A stretch of 64,000 nucleotides of DNA, taken from NCBI GenBank assembly GCA_024685975.1, contig JAIBDZ010000006.1, forward strand, positions 34,410 through 98,409, in the 5' to 3' direction. Below, piece after piece: positions 1 through 9,064 of this stretch. The notes below the pieces were generated by a model, which was not told the DNA's origin, did no database searches, and saw only the letters and a program-made list of their open reading frames with translations. The stretch comes from Piscirickettsiaceae bacterium (GTDB lineage Bacteria; Pseudomonadota; Gammaproteobacteria; Nitrosococcales; Methylophagaceae). Numbering within the stretch: position 1 is the stretch's first letter; the number at the start of each line of letters is the position of its first letter. The position numbers and the translations under genes are program-made.

Positions 1-209
1 AACAAGCATTATTACAGGGAACAACTTGGATGTATTTGTTGCCTATCATCATATTGCTCGTTTTTGCTATTGTTGCCAGAGAACTTGGTGCAGGAGAAGG
101 GTGGCAAATCATATCAGGGGCAATGGGTTTTGGGTTGAGTCTATTAACGACACATCACATATTAAAACGTAAAGAAGCTGATTATCATGTCAGCATGAAA
201 GAGGAATAA
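1..209 (+). CDS. rseC: RseC/MucC-family membrane protein, C-terminal part (partial)
   Basis: The reading frame is open from base 3 and ends with TAA at 207-209; the start lies before the window. The visible 68 residues hold two hydrophobic segments (around YLLPIIILLVFAIVAREL and IISGAMGFGLSLL) followed by a basic, cytoplasmic-looking tail. That is the layout of the C-terminal half of RseC/MucC (SoxR-reducing system or sigma-E operon protein), and mucC directly precedes mucD in many gammaproteobacteria. The identification rests on this topology plus the neighbour order; the N-terminal cysteine motif that would confirm it is not visible. Confidence 0.7.
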   Translation, partial: QALLQGTTWMYLLPIIILLVFAIVARELGAGEGWQIISGAMGFGLSLLTTHHILKRKEADYHVSMKEE

Positions 210-212
210 ACT

Positions 213-1628
213 ATGACACAATCGAAGGTTTGGGCTGCCATTTTGTTGATGATGACCAGTTTGTTTATGTCATCATTACAGGCGAGAAGCTTACCTGAAT
301 TCACCGAGCTTGTTTCTGATAACAGTGCTGCCGTGATTAATATCAGTACCACAAAAAATAATAAAAGCAGGCTGAGTAGTTTGGCACCCAATATGGAGCT
401 TCCAGAAGGAACGCCTCTCGATGAAATGTTCAAACACTTTTTTGGCCCGAATTTCCGTGGTAACCCGCCACAAGAAGAGTCTCATTCATTAGGTTCAGGT
501 TTTGTTCTGTCTTCAGATGGTTATATTTTAACTAACCATCACGTTATTAAAGATGCTGATGAAATCATTGTTCGCTTTAATGATAGAACAGAATTAGAAG
601 CAAAAGTCTTAGGCAGTGATGAACGAAGTGATATCGCGCTATTAAAAGTTGAAGCCACGGGCCTTACACCTGTCAAAGTAGGTGACTCAACAAAACTACA
701 AGTAGGAGAATGGGTATTAGCTATCGGTTCACCTTTTGGTTTTGATTCTTCAGCAACAGCAGGTATTGTTAGCGCATTAGGACGTAATTTACCTAGTGAT
801 AACTATGTGCCTTTTATTCAAACTGATGTGGCGATTAACCCAGGAAATTCTGGCGGTCCATTATTCAATATGGATGGTGAAGTTATCGGTATTAACTCAC
901 AAATTTATAGCCGAACTGGGGGCTTTATGGGAGTCTCATTTGCGATTCCTATGGATGTGGCTTTAGACGTTGTCTCTCAAATTAAAGAGCAAGGTTATGT
1001 TGATCGTGGCTGGTTAGGTGTTGTGATTCAAAATGTCACCCGTGAATTAGCTGAGTCGTTTGGCTTAGATAAACCACAAGGTGCATTAGTATCACGTGTT
1101 ATGCCTGATAGCCCAGCAGCGAAAGCAGGATTAGAAACAGGCGATGTGATTCTAAAATTTGACGGAAAAGACGTGAAAACCTCTTCTAGTTTGCCGCCAT
1201 TAGTGGGTCGGACAAAAGTCGGTGAGACTGTTCCTGTTCTTGTGATGCGAGATAAAAAGAAAACAACATTACATGTCAAAATTGAAAAACTAGAAGAAGA
1301 CGTTGATGACGTGGTTAAAACTAAATCCAGCCGTCTTGTTGATGAGCGTTTAGCGGTAGAAATTGCTGATTTAACACCGCAACAACGTGAGCAATACAAT
1401 ATGGAAGAAGGCGGTGTTTTAGTGATTAATCTAGAGCAAGGTCCTGCAAGAAAAGCGGGCATTCGCCGCGGTGATGTCATCATCAGTGTGAATAATACTA
1501 AGATTAAGAACAGTAAACAGTTCTTAGATATAGCCGATGACTTGCCAGAAGATGAAGCTATTCCTGTCTTAGTACAACGTCAACAAGGTGCGATTTTCCT
1601 AGCATTGAAAATTGTTAAGAAAAACTAA
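213..1628 (+). CDS. mucD: Periplasmic Do-family serine protease (MucD/DegQ type)
   Basis: 471-residue periplasmic protease/chaperone that degrades misfolded envelope proteins. An N-terminal signal peptide (about residues 1-24, cleavage near LQA-RS) is followed by a trypsin-like domain with the triad His110 (TNHHV), Asp140 (SDIALLKV) and Ser213 (GNSGGP), then two PDZ domains (about 260-350 and 375-465). The length fits the DegP/DegQ/MucD family. The ATG follows GAGGAA by a few bases and lies 3 bases after the rseC-like stop, so the two are co-transcribed. The position between rseC/mucC and lepA favours the name mucD over degQ. A hairpin terminator follows before lepA. Confidence 0.93.
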   Translation: MTQSKVWAAILLMMTSLFMSSLQARSLPEFTELVSDNSAAVINISTTKNNKSRLSSLAPNMELPEGTPLDEMFKHFFGPNFRGNPPQEESHSLGSGFVLSSDGYILTNHHVIKDADEIIVRFNDRTELEAKVLGSDERSDIALLKVEATGLTPVKVGDSTKLQVGEWVLAIGSPFGFDSSATAGIVSALGRNLPSDNYVPFIQTDVAINPGNSGGPLFNMDGEVIGINSQIYSRTGGFMGVSFAIPMDVALDVVSQIKEQGYVDRGWLGVVIQNVTRELAESFGLDKPQGALVSRVMPDSPAAKAGLETGDVILKFDGKDVKTSSSLPPLVGRTKVGETVPVLVMRDKKKTTLHVKIEKLEEDVDDVVKTKSSRLVDERLAVEIADLTPQQREQYNMEEGGVLVINLEQGPARKAGIRRGDVIISVNNTKIKNSKQFLDIADDLPEDEAIPVLVQRQQGAIFLALKIVKKN

Positions 1629-1701
1629 TCCTGACCGCAGCTTATGCGGGATAAATAAGACAGCTGTTACGTTTTCACGTAAACTAAACGGCTAGACAGA
1701 G

Positions 1702-1735
1702 TCGGTCGATACAAATTGTATCGGCCGATTTTTTT
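1702..1735 (+). terminator. Rho-independent terminator after mucD
   Basis: A 13-bp inverted repeat (TCGGTCGATACAA at 1702-1714 and TTGTATCGGCCGA at 1716-1728, one G-T wobble) is followed directly by seven T residues. It separates the mucD transcript from lepA. Confidence 0.85.
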
Positions 1736-1774
1736 ACTTATATTTGACTTAAAAGTGAAGGTGGTATCGATTCG

Positions 1775-3571
1775 ATGGATCATATCCGTAATTTTTCCAT
1801 TATTGCTCATATTGACCACGGTAAATCGACGATTGCCGATAGGTTCATTCAAATCTGTGGTGGTTTGTCTGCACGAGAAATGTCTTCTCAAGTGCTTGAT
1901 TCAATGGATATTGAGCGGGAACGTGGTATTACAATCAAAGCACAAAGTGTCTCGCTTGACTATACCGCACGTAATGGTGAGACCTACCATCTTAATTTTA
2001 TCGATACGCCAGGTCATGTTGACTTTTCTTATGAAGTATCACGTTCGCTTGCCGCTTGTGAAGGCGCATTATTAGTTGTCGATGCCGCACAAGGTGTTGA
2101 AGCACAAAGTGTGGCGAACTGCTATACCGCGATTGATCTTGATCTAGAAGTTATTCCCGTACTGAATAAAATCGATTTGCCGTCAGCAGAGCCTGAGCGA
2201 GTTGCCCAAGAGATCGAAGATATTATTGGTGTCGATGCTTTAGATGCCGTTCAATGCAGTGCTAAAACAGGCCTAGGTATTGAAGACTTATTAGAGTCTC
2301 TAATTGATCGTGTGCCAGCCCCGAAAGGCGATCCGGACGCACCATTAAAAGCGTTAATCATTGATTCATGGTTTGACAGTTATGTCGGCGTGATTTCATT
2401 GGTTCGTATTGTTGATGGTTGTATCAAAGCAAAAGATAAAATCCGAGTGATGTCGACGGGCCATGAATACCAAGTTGAACAAGTGGGCGTGTTTACCCCT
2501 AAAAGAACCCCGAAAAAAGATGGTTTGTTTTGTGGTGAAGTCGGTTATGTGATTTCTGGAGTCAAAGATATCGAAGGTGCTCCCGTCGGTGATACCTTAA
2601 CGCATGTTCACCACGGTGCAACAGAGATGTTGCCTGGATTTAAATCTATTACACCTCAAGTGTATGCCGGCATTTTTCCGGTTAGTTCAGATGACTTTGA
2701 AACATTTCGTGAAGCGTTGGGTAAATTACGCCTGAATGACGCATCGCTATTTTTTGAACCTGAGAATTCTCAAGCACTTGGTTTTGGTTTCCGCTGTGGC
2801 TTTTTAGGCCTATTGCATATGGAAATCATTCAAGAGCGATTAGAGCGAGAATATGATCTTGATTTGATTACAACGGCGCCAACGGTTGTTTTCCAGATTG
2901 TTAATCGTAAAGGGGAAGAAAGCTTTATTGAAAATCCAGCTTTGTTGCCTGATGTCGGCACAATTGATGAAATACGTGAGCCTATTGTTGTTGCTGATAT
3001 CTTGGTGCCACAAGATCACTTAGGTGCAGTGATTACTTTATGTGTTGAAAAAAGGGGTGTGCAAACATCAATGCAATATGTGGGTAAACAAGTGGCGTTA
3101 AGCTATGAAATCCCAATGAATGAAGTGGTCATCGACTTTTTTGATAGATTAAAATCTGTCAGTCGAGGTTATGCGTCGTTAGATTATCATTTCGTGCGTT
3201 TTCAATCGGCCGATTTGGTGAAACTCGATATTCTAATCAATGGTGAACGTGTAGATGCATTATCAATGATTGTGCACCGTGAACAAAGTATTGGCCGTGG
3301 GCGCGAATTAGTTGAAAAAATGAAAGAGCTGATTCCAAGACAAATGTTTGATATCGCGATTCAAGCCGCGATAGGTGGGCATATTATTTCGCGTTCTACT
3401 GTAAAAGCGATGCGAAAAAATGTGTTGGCGAAATGTTACGGTGGTGATGTATCGCGTAAACGGAAATTATTAGAAAAACAAAAAGCAGGGAAAAAGCGCA
3501 TGAAGTCCATCGGTAAAGTCGATGTGCCTCAGGAAGCGTTTTTAGCTGTATTACAATTATCTAAAAAATAA
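1775..3571 (+). CDS. lepA: Elongation factor 4 (LepA), back-translocating GTPase
   Basis: 598-residue ribosome-associated GTPase, the normal length for LepA/EF4. The G domain is at the N terminus with the P-loop AHIDHGKST, the G2 region containing [10 protein letters not shown], the G3 motif DTPGH and G4 NKID. EF-G-like domains follow, then the LepA-specific C-terminal domain (from about residue 490: [11 protein letters not shown], then the basic stretch ending near [10 protein letters not shown]). The start is the ATG giving [17 protein letters not shown], the canonical LepA N terminus; GAAGGTGG lies upstream. lepB starts 15 bases after the stop, so the two genes probably form an operon. Confidence 0.98.
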   Translation: MDHIRNFSIIAHIDHGKSTIADRFIQICGGLSAREMSSQVLDSMDIERERGITIKAQSVSLDYTARNGETYHLNFIDTPGHVDFSYEVSRSLAACEGALLVVDAAQGVEAQSVANCYTAIDLDLEVIPVLNKIDLPSAEPERVAQEIEDIIGVDALDAVQCSAKTGLGIEDLLESLIDRVPAPKGDPDAPLKALIIDSWFDSYVGVISLVRIVDGCIKAKDKIRVMSTGHEYQVEQVGVFTPKRTPKKDGLFCGEVGYVISGVKDIEGAPVGDTLTHVHHGATEMLPGFKSITPQVYAGIFPVSSDDFETFREALGKLRLNDASLFFEPENSQALGFGFRCGFLGLLHMEIIQERLEREYDLDLITTAPTVVFQIVNRKGEESFIENPALLPDVGTIDEIREPIVVADILVPQDHLGAVITLCVEKRGVQTSMQYVGKQVALSYEIPMNEVVIDFFDRLKSVSRGYASLDYHFVRFQSADLVKLDILINGERVDALSMIVHREQSIGRGRELVEKMKELIPRQMFDIAIQAAIGGHIISRSTVKAMRKNVLAKCYGGDVSRKRKLLEKQKAGKKRMKSIGKVDVPQEAFLAVLQLSKK

Positions 3572-3586
3572 GAAAGGGTTAATCAC

Positions 3587-4354
3587 GTGAGTTTTCCAGC
3601 ATTAATGGTCACTTTAGTCGCCATAACTGGGTTGATTTGGTTATTAGATAAATGGCTTTGGGCGGCGAATAGAGCGCCAGGACAGAAAGAGCCGATTATT
3701 GTCGAATATGCGAAGTCTTTTTTCCCGATTATATTGGCAGTGTTAGTTGTGCGTTCATTTTTGGTTGAACCGTTTCGGATCCCTTCAGCATCAATGGTAC
3801 CGACCTTACGCATTGGCGATTTTATTTTAGTGAATAAATTTGATTATGGGATAAGGTTACCCGTCTTAAATAAAAAAGTAGTTGAGATGGATTTACCACA
3901 AAGAGGCGATGTTGTTGTCTTCCGTTATCCGCCTAATCCACAGCTAGATTATATTAAGCGCGTTATTGGTACACCTGGCGATAGAGTGGAATATAAAGAT
4001 AAGGTACTTTATATCAATGGCGAGAAAATGCCTCAAACGCACCAGCAAAAAAGTTTAGACTTATTAGGTGTTGTGGCCGGAGATAGTGAAGTGCTGATAG
4101 AAGATTTATCTGGTGTCTCCCATCAGATCGCTAAAGGCAGTAACCAACAACGGGTGCAAGTCGACTTTATTGTGCCTGACGGTGAATATTTTATGATGGG
4201 TGATAACCGAGATAATAGTAGTGATAGTCGGTTTTGGGGTACAGTACCTGAAAGTCACTTAGTGGGTCGTGCTTTTTATATTTGGATGAGTTGGGACTGT
4301 AATGCCCATTGGTCTTGCGTTAATTGGGATCGTATTGGTCAATCAATTGATTAA
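3587..4354 (+). CDS. lepB: Signal peptidase I
   Basis: 255-residue inner-membrane leader peptidase that cleaves Sec and Tat signal peptides. Two N-terminal membrane segments (about residues 5-25 and 45-62) precede the catalytic periplasmic domain. The nucleophile is Ser69 in SASMVPTL, the general base is Lys124 in DYIKRVIG, and the conserved box GDNRDNSSDSRFWG is present. The start is GTG, preceded by AGAAAGGG. The next gene begins within about 15 bases, giving a lepB-DUF4845-rnc-era-recO-pdxJ-acpS-cysM run. Confidence 0.97.
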   Translation: MSFPALMVTLVAITGLIWLLDKWLWAANRAPGQKEPIIVEYAKSFFPIILAVLVVRSFLVEPFRIPSASMVPTLRIGDFILVNKFDYGIRLPVLNKKVVEMDLPQRGDVVVFRYPPNPQLDYIKRVIGTPGDRVEYKDKVLYINGEKMPQTHQQKSLDLLGVVAGDSEVLIEDLSGVSHQIAKGSNQQRVQVDFIVPDGEYFMMGDNRDNSSDSRFWGTVPESHLVGRAFYIWMSWDCNAHWSCVNWDRIGQSID

Positions 4355-4369
4355 CAGATGGAGAGGATG

Positions 4370-4750
4370 ATGAAAAAACAAGCGGGAATGACATTAATCA
4401 GCTGGGTTATCGTATTGGGTCTTATCGCCTTTTTTGTCACGATAGCAATGCGATTATTTCCAATGTATCAAGAGTATTATGGCGTTAAACAAGTCATGGC
4501 TGGAATGGAAAATGAAATTTCTGCCAATCGTTTAACGAAACAGCAAGTCATGACATTATTCGCCAAACGATTCAATACAGGATATATCACAGCCGTTAAA
4601 AAAGAGAATATTGAATTATTTAGGGGTAAAAATAATGTGCATGTCGATAAAATCGTGATCGATTATGAAGTCAGAAAACCCTTTATGTTTCATATTAGCC
4701 TTGTCGGTCATTTCCATTTAGAGGCCGAGGCAAAACAAGCAACTAGATGA
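4370..4750 (+). CDS. DUF4845 single-span membrane protein
   Basis: Small protein of about 126 residues found between lepB and rnc in many gammaproteobacteria. It has one N-terminal hydrophobic segment (TLISWVIVLGLIAFFVTIAM) preceded by KKQAGM, resembling a pilin-like or type II anchor, and a soluble remainder with a basic middle and mixed C terminus. The family is DUF4845 and its function is unknown. ATGs at 4358, 4367 and 4370 are all in frame; GGAGAGG at 4360-4366 makes 4370 the likeliest start. The stop codon overlaps the rnc ATG (ATGA), so the two are translationally coupled. Confidence 0.8.
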   Translation: MKKQAGMTLISWVIVLGLIAFFVTIAMRLFPMYQEYYGVKQVMAGMENEISANRLTKQQVMTLFAKRFNTGYITAVKKENIELFRGKNNVHVDKIVIDYEVRKPFMFHISLVGHFHLEAEAKQATR

Positions 4751-5430
4751 TCTCTAAAAACCAAAAAAAATTATTAAAAAAATTAAATTACACCTTTGAT
4801 GATGAAGCCTTATTTCAACAAGCTTTAACCCATCGTAGTGCCGATGCTCGAAATAATGAACGGTTAGAATATTTAGGCGATGCTATCTTAAGCTTCGTGA
4901 TAGCTGAAGCATTATATGAGCGTTTTCCTCAGGTTAAAGAAGGTAAATTAAGCCGTTTAAGAGCGGCATTAGTCAAAGGAGTGACATTAGCTGAAATAGG
5001 CCGAGAACTGTCTCTAGGTGATGTATTAATACTAGGTCCAGGCGAGTTGAAAAGTGGCGGGTTTCGTCGTGAATCGATTCTAGCTGATACCGTCGAAGCG
5101 ATGATCGGTGCTGTGTATATCGACAGTGATATCGCTTCAGTTAAAGCCTTTATCATGCGGTTGTTTGATGAACGTTTAGATGCAATTGATGTGAATGAAG
5201 TACTGAAAGATCCAAAGACCCGCTTACAAGAATTATTGCAAAGCCGTAAACAACCTTTACCTATTTATTCGGTGACAGAAATTAAGTCACCTGATGATAA
5301 AACGCCGCTATTTGAAGCCACCTGTCAAGTTGCGCTATTAGACAAAGTGGTGATCGCCAAAGGCACCAGCCACCGTAAAGCTGAGCAAAAATCAGCAGAA
5401 CGCGCACTCAAATTGATAGAAGACAAATAA
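4747..5430 (+). CDS. rnc: Ribonuclease III
   Basis: 227-residue double-stranded RNA endonuclease used in rRNA and mRNA processing. The RNase III signature NERLEYLGDAIL lies at about residues 37-48 with the metal-binding Glu41 and Asp45. The second catalytic region (AVYIDSD) is near residue 125, and a double-stranded RNA-binding domain fills the C terminus (DPKTRLQELLQSRK to SAERALKLI). Its ATG overlaps the stop of the DUF4845 gene, and era starts one base after its own stop; rnc-era is a classic operon. Confidence 0.97.
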   Translation: MISKNQKKLLKKLNYTFDDEALFQQALTHRSADARNNERLEYLGDAILSFVIAEALYERFPQVKEGKLSRLRAALVKGVTLAEIGRELSLGDVLILGPGELKSGGFRRESILADTVEAMIGAVYIDSDIASVKAFIMRLFDERLDAIDVNEVLKDPKTRLQELLQSRKQPLPIYSVTEIKSPDDKTPLFEATCQVALLDKVVIAKGTSHRKAEQKSAERALKLIEDK

Positions 5431-5431
5431 T

Positions 5432-6340
5432 ATGACTACAGCTCCTTTCCATTCTGGCTATGTTGCCATTATCGGCCGTCCAAATGTAGGTAAATCTACA
5501 CTGATCAACCGTATTCTAGGGCAAAAGCTCTGCATAACATCACGACGTCCTCAGACGACACGTCATCGCATTTTAGGCATTAAAACGGATGATGAAAGCC
5601 AATGTGTTTATGTTGACACACCTGGTTTGCATATTGAAGGCAAAAAAGCGATGAATCGCTATATGAATCGTGCTGCCGCATCATCGATTGATGATGTTGA
5701 TGTGGTGTTATTTGTGGTTGATGGCTTAAGTTGGACTAAAGAAGATGAGCAAGTATTAGCTCGCCTTCAAAGCAATGCCAATGGCCCTGTCTTATTAGTT
5801 TTAAATAAAGTCGATAGAGTGGCCGATAAAGATAAGCTATTGCCCCATATCAAAAAAATGTCAGCGTTATATCCCTTTACTAAAATTGTGCCTATTTCAG
5901 CAAGACAAGGCATTAATGTTGATGAATTAGAAAAAGAAATCAAACAATTGATGCCGGAGGGTGATCTGATCTTCCCCGAAGATCAATTTACCGATAGAAG
6001 TGCTCGTTTTTTAGCAGCAGAATTAGTCCGAGAAAAATTGTTCAGACAACTAGGGCAAGAACTGCCTTATGCCTTGACGGTTGAAATAGAACAATATGAA
6101 GAACAAGAAAAACTGATTCGTATCGGTGCGGTGATTTATGTTGAACGTAATGGACAAAAATCAATTGTGATTGGTAAAAAAGGCGAATTACTCAAAGCCG
6201 TTGGTCGCGATGCCCGAATTGAAATGGAAGGGCTGTTTGATAATAAAGTCTTTTTAGAACTATGGGTAAAAGTACGTGATGGTTGGTCTGACAATGAACG
6301 GATGCTTAAAAACCTAGGATATAACGACGATCTAGGCTGA
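5432..6340 (+). CDS. era: Era GTPase
   Basis: 302-residue essential GTPase that binds the 3' end of 16S rRNA during 30S subunit maturation. The G1 motif GRPNVGKST is at about residues 15-23, G3 is DTPGLH, G4 is NKVD and G5 is ISARQG. The C-terminal KH domain contains the RNA-binding loop VIGKKGELLK. The length is typical. The gene is coupled to rnc by one-base spacing and is followed 10 bases later by recO. Confidence 0.98.
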   Translation: MTTAPFHSGYVAIIGRPNVGKSTLINRILGQKLCITSRRPQTTRHRILGIKTDDESQCVYVDTPGLHIEGKKAMNRYMNRAAASSIDDVDVVLFVVDGLSWTKEDEQVLARLQSNANGPVLLVLNKVDRVADKDKLLPHIKKMSALYPFTKIVPISARQGINVDELEKEIKQLMPEGDLIFPEDQFTDRSARFLAAELVREKLFRQLGQELPYALTVEIEQYEEQEKLIRIGAVIYVERNGQKSIVIGKKGELLKAVGRDARIEMEGLFDNKVFLELWVKVRDGWSDNERMLKNLGYNDDLG

Positions 6341-6350
6341 TAATGGCATC

Positions 6351-7076
6351 ATGAAAGTTGATTTCACGCCCGGTTTTGTTTTACATCGCCGCCCTTTCAA
6401 AGAAAGCAGCCAAATTATTGATGTGTTGAGTCGCGATTATGGGCGTGTAAGCGTTGTTGCTAAAGGAAGTAAACACAATAAAAAAGGTCAAGCGGGCTTA
6501 CTGCAAGCTTATCAACCGTTATTATTGTCATGGATGGGACGAGGTGAGTTATATACTTTGACTGCGGTTGAGTCTGCGGGTCCAGGCTTTTTACTGCAAG
6601 CACAATCTGCTTTGTGTGGTTTATATATTAATGAATTGATGGTGAAATTATTACCACAAGCCGAAGCGGATGCAGGCTTATTTGATATTTATCAATATGC
6701 CTTGCAAGGCCTGCAATCGGCTGACAATAATGAAGTGACATTAAGGCTGTTTGAAAAACAATTATTAACAGAGTTAGGTTACGGCCTTGCGATAGAATAC
6801 GAATATGATACTGGTGAAGCTGTACAAGCTGAACGAGATTATTATTATCTTGCAGATACAGGCTTATATCGTTGGCAACAAGGACTGTCATATCCCAAAT
6901 TGTCAGGCCGTAGTTTACAAAAACTGGTATCAGAGCAAACTTTTGATCGCCAAAGTCTGACTGAAATTAAACAATTGATGAGAAGAGTGATACATTTTTA
7001 CTTGGCGGGTAAACCTTTGCAAAGTCGAGCATTATTTAACCCTGTTCATCGTGGCCAAAAAAAGGATACAACATGA
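6351..7076 (+). CDS. recO: DNA repair protein RecO
   Basis: 241-residue recombination mediator that with RecR loads RecA onto SSB-coated DNA. The N-terminal OB-fold begins with the usual pattern ([20 protein letters not shown], then [11 protein letters not shown]), followed by the helical domain with [13 protein letters not shown]. As in many gammaproteobacteria, no zinc-binding cysteine cluster is visible. The stop overlaps the pdxJ start (ATGA). Confidence 0.95.
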   Translation: MKVDFTPGFVLHRRPFKESSQIIDVLSRDYGRVSVVAKGSKHNKKGQAGLLQAYQPLLLSWMGRGELYTLTAVESAGPGFLLQAQSALCGLYINELMVKLLPQAEADAGLFDIYQYALQGLQSADNNEVTLRLFEKQLLTELGYGLAIEYEYDTGEAVQAERDYYYLADTGLYRWQQGLSYPKLSGRSLQKLVSEQTFDRQSLTEIKQLMRRVIHFYLAGKPLQSRALFNPVHRGQKKDTT

Positions 7077-7801
7077 CCATTCAACTTGGTGTCAATATCG
7101 ACCACATAGCAACGTTAAGACAAGCACGAGGAACGTTATATCCCGATCCAGTACAAGCTGCTATTGAGTCAGAACAAGCCGGTGCTGATGGCATAACTAT
7201 TCATTTAAGAGAAGATCGTCGACATATTCAAGAACGCGATGTCATGATGCTATCTGATATTTTACAAACTAAAATGAATTTAGAAATGGCTGTGACAGAT
7301 GAAATGTTGGCCATTGCTGAAAAATATAAACCAACAGATTGCTGTCTTGTTCCCGAGCGTCGCCAAGAATTAACAACCGAAGGCGGCTTAGATGTTTTAG
7401 GCCAGCAAGCAAAAATAACCGATGCATGCCAACGTCTAGCAGAAGCTAATATTACGGTATCATTATTCATTGATCCTGATATCAGTCAAATTAATGCCGC
7501 AATTGCCTGTGGTGCACCGGTGATTGAATTACATACCGGCGCCTATGCTGATGCTGCAACCCATGAAATTGCACAACACCATTTGTCAGTGATAGAACAT
7601 GCTGTTGTATACGCCAATAAAGCTGGGCTTAAAGTCAATGCAGGTCATGGTTTGAATTATCATAATACAACCGCGATCGCCAAGATCCCAAATATCGTGG
7701 AGCTCAATATTGGTCATGCCATTATTGCGCGTTCAGTTTTTACCGGCTTAAAAACAGCAGTACGGGAAATGAAAGAATTAATGCGAGTTGCACGGGGATG
7801 A
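7073..7801 (+). CDS. pdxJ: Pyridoxine 5'-phosphate synthase
   Basis: 242-residue TIM-barrel enzyme that condenses 3-amino-2-oxopropyl phosphate with deoxyxylulose 5-phosphate, the last ring-forming step of the DXP-dependent vitamin B6 pathway. Characteristic blocks are [15 protein letters not shown] at the N terminus, [31 protein letters not shown] and [10 protein letters not shown]. The ATG overlaps the recO stop and the stop overlaps acpS, the conserved recO-pdxJ-acpS order. Confidence 0.98.
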   Translation: MTIQLGVNIDHIATLRQARGTLYPDPVQAAIESEQAGADGITIHLREDRRHIQERDVMMLSDILQTKMNLEMAVTDEMLAIAEKYKPTDCCLVPERRQELTTEGGLDVLGQQAKITDACQRLAEANITVSLFIDPDISQINAAIACGAPVIELHTGAYADAATHEIAQHHLSVIEHAVVYANKAGLKVNAGHGLNYHNTTAIAKIPNIVELNIGHAIIARSVFTGLKTAVREMKELMRVARG

Positions 7802-8175
7802 TCGTCGGTATAGGCACGGATATTGTCAATATAGCACGCGTACAAGCGATGATAGACCGTCAAGGAGAAGCCATCGCAAAACGGATTTTAACGGATGCTG
7901 AATGGCAACAATATCAAACCAGTCATCAACCGGCAGCTTTTTTAGCAAAACGGTTTGCAGCAAAGGAAGCGGCAGCTAAAGCATTTGGAACCGGTTTTCG
8001 AGATGGGTTGAGTTTAAAACATATTATCGTGACTAATAACGCCTTAGGGCAACCTGAACTTACATTTGTTGAGCGGGCGGCAGAATTAATGAAGCAACAA
8101 AACATTAATCGCAGTCTAATTAGCCTAAGTGATGAAGAAACGCACGCCATCGCCTATGTCATAATGGAACAATGA
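7798..8175 (+). CDS. acpS: Holo-[acyl-carrier-protein] synthase
   Basis: 125-residue 4'-phosphopantetheinyl transferase that activates acyl carrier protein for fatty acid synthesis. It has the family motifs [12 protein letters not shown] with the Mg-binding Asp near residue 8, and [15 protein letters not shown] with the second metal ligand Glu. The length is standard. It overlaps pdxJ upstream and cysM downstream by 4 bases each. Confidence 0.97.
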   Translation: MIVGIGTDIVNIARVQAMIDRQGEAIAKRILTDAEWQQYQTSHQPAAFLAKRFAAKEAAAKAFGTGFRDGLSLKHIIVTNNALGQPELTFVERAAELMKQQNINRSLISLSDEETHAIAYVIMEQ

Positions 8176-9062
8176 AGATGAAAAATTATCCTACGATTGA
8201 AGCTTGTATCGGTAATACGCCCTTAGTAAGGCTACAGCGCCTACCAGGACAGACGAGTAATACTATCTTAGTAAAACTTGAAGGAGACAATCCTGCGGGG
8301 TCGGTCAAAGATAGACCCGTCATCAGTATGATTAAATTGGCTGAGCAACGCGGTGATATTCGACCTGGTGATACTTTGATTGAAGCGACAAGTGGCAATA
8401 CGGGGATTGCTTTGGCGATGATGTCTGCCATTTTAGGCTATCACATGATATTGATTATGCCTGAGAATATGAGCGTAGAACGTAGAGCATCAATGAAAGC
8501 ATATGGTGCTGACATTATTTTAACTGATACCATTGAATCTTCTCGTGATCTGGCTGATCAAATGCAAGCAGAAGGGAAAGGAAAAGTGCTTAATCAGTTT
8601 GCCAATGCTGATAACCCACAAGCGCATTATGATACAACAGGACCTGAAATCTGGCGTGATACAGAAGGGACTGTGACGCATTTTGTCAGTGCAATGGGCA
8701 CAACAGGCACTATTATGGGCGTGTCACGTTACCTAAAAGAACAAAATCAAGCGGTACAAATTGTGGGTGTACAACCTGCGGAAGACAGTGCTATTCCCGG
8801 CATTAGACGTTGGCCTGAAGCTTATTTACCGAGCATTTTCGAAGCTGACAGAGTCGATCAAATGCTGGATATGGAACAAAGTGTTGCAGAAGAAACCATG
8901 AGACAACTGGCTATCCAAGAGGGCATCTTCTGTGGTGTCTCCTCTGGAGGCAATGTCGCTGCAGCATTACGAGTGTCAGAGACTGTGACCAATGCCACTA
9001 TAGTGGCCATTATCTGTGATAGAGGTGATCGTTATCTGTCGACCGGAGTCTTTCCGGCTTAA
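8172..9062 (+). CDS. cysM: Cysteine synthase B (O-acetylserine sulfhydrylase)
   Basis: 296-residue PLP enzyme that makes cysteine from O-acetylserine and sulfide or thiosulfate. The Schiff-base lysine is Lys46 in GSVKDRP, the substrate loop is TSGNTGIALAM, and the phosphate-binding loop is of the GTTGTIMG type. The length and the sequence GNTPLVRLQRLPG match CysM more than CysK. The ATG overlaps the acpS stop; ATG at 8178 is a possible alternative. The donor enzyme cysE is also in this window, at 38250, as a separate unit. Confidence 0.95.
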   Translation: MKMKNYPTIEACIGNTPLVRLQRLPGQTSNTILVKLEGDNPAGSVKDRPVISMIKLAEQRGDIRPGDTLIEATSGNTGIALAMMSAILGYHMILIMPENMSVERRASMKAYGADIILTDTIESSRDLADQMQAEGKGKVLNQFANADNPQAHYDTTGPEIWRDTEGTVTHFVSAMGTTGTIMGVSRYLKEQNQAVQIVGVQPAEDSAIPGIRRWPEAYLPSIFEADRVDQMLDMEQSVAEETMRQLAIQEGIFCGVSSGGNVAAALRVSETVTNATIVAIICDRGDRYLSTGVFPA

Positions 9063-9064
9063 TA

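Noticed and set aside
1716-2075. Alternative open frame over the lepA start
   Set aside because: A frame shadow of lepA, whose protein is unambiguous.
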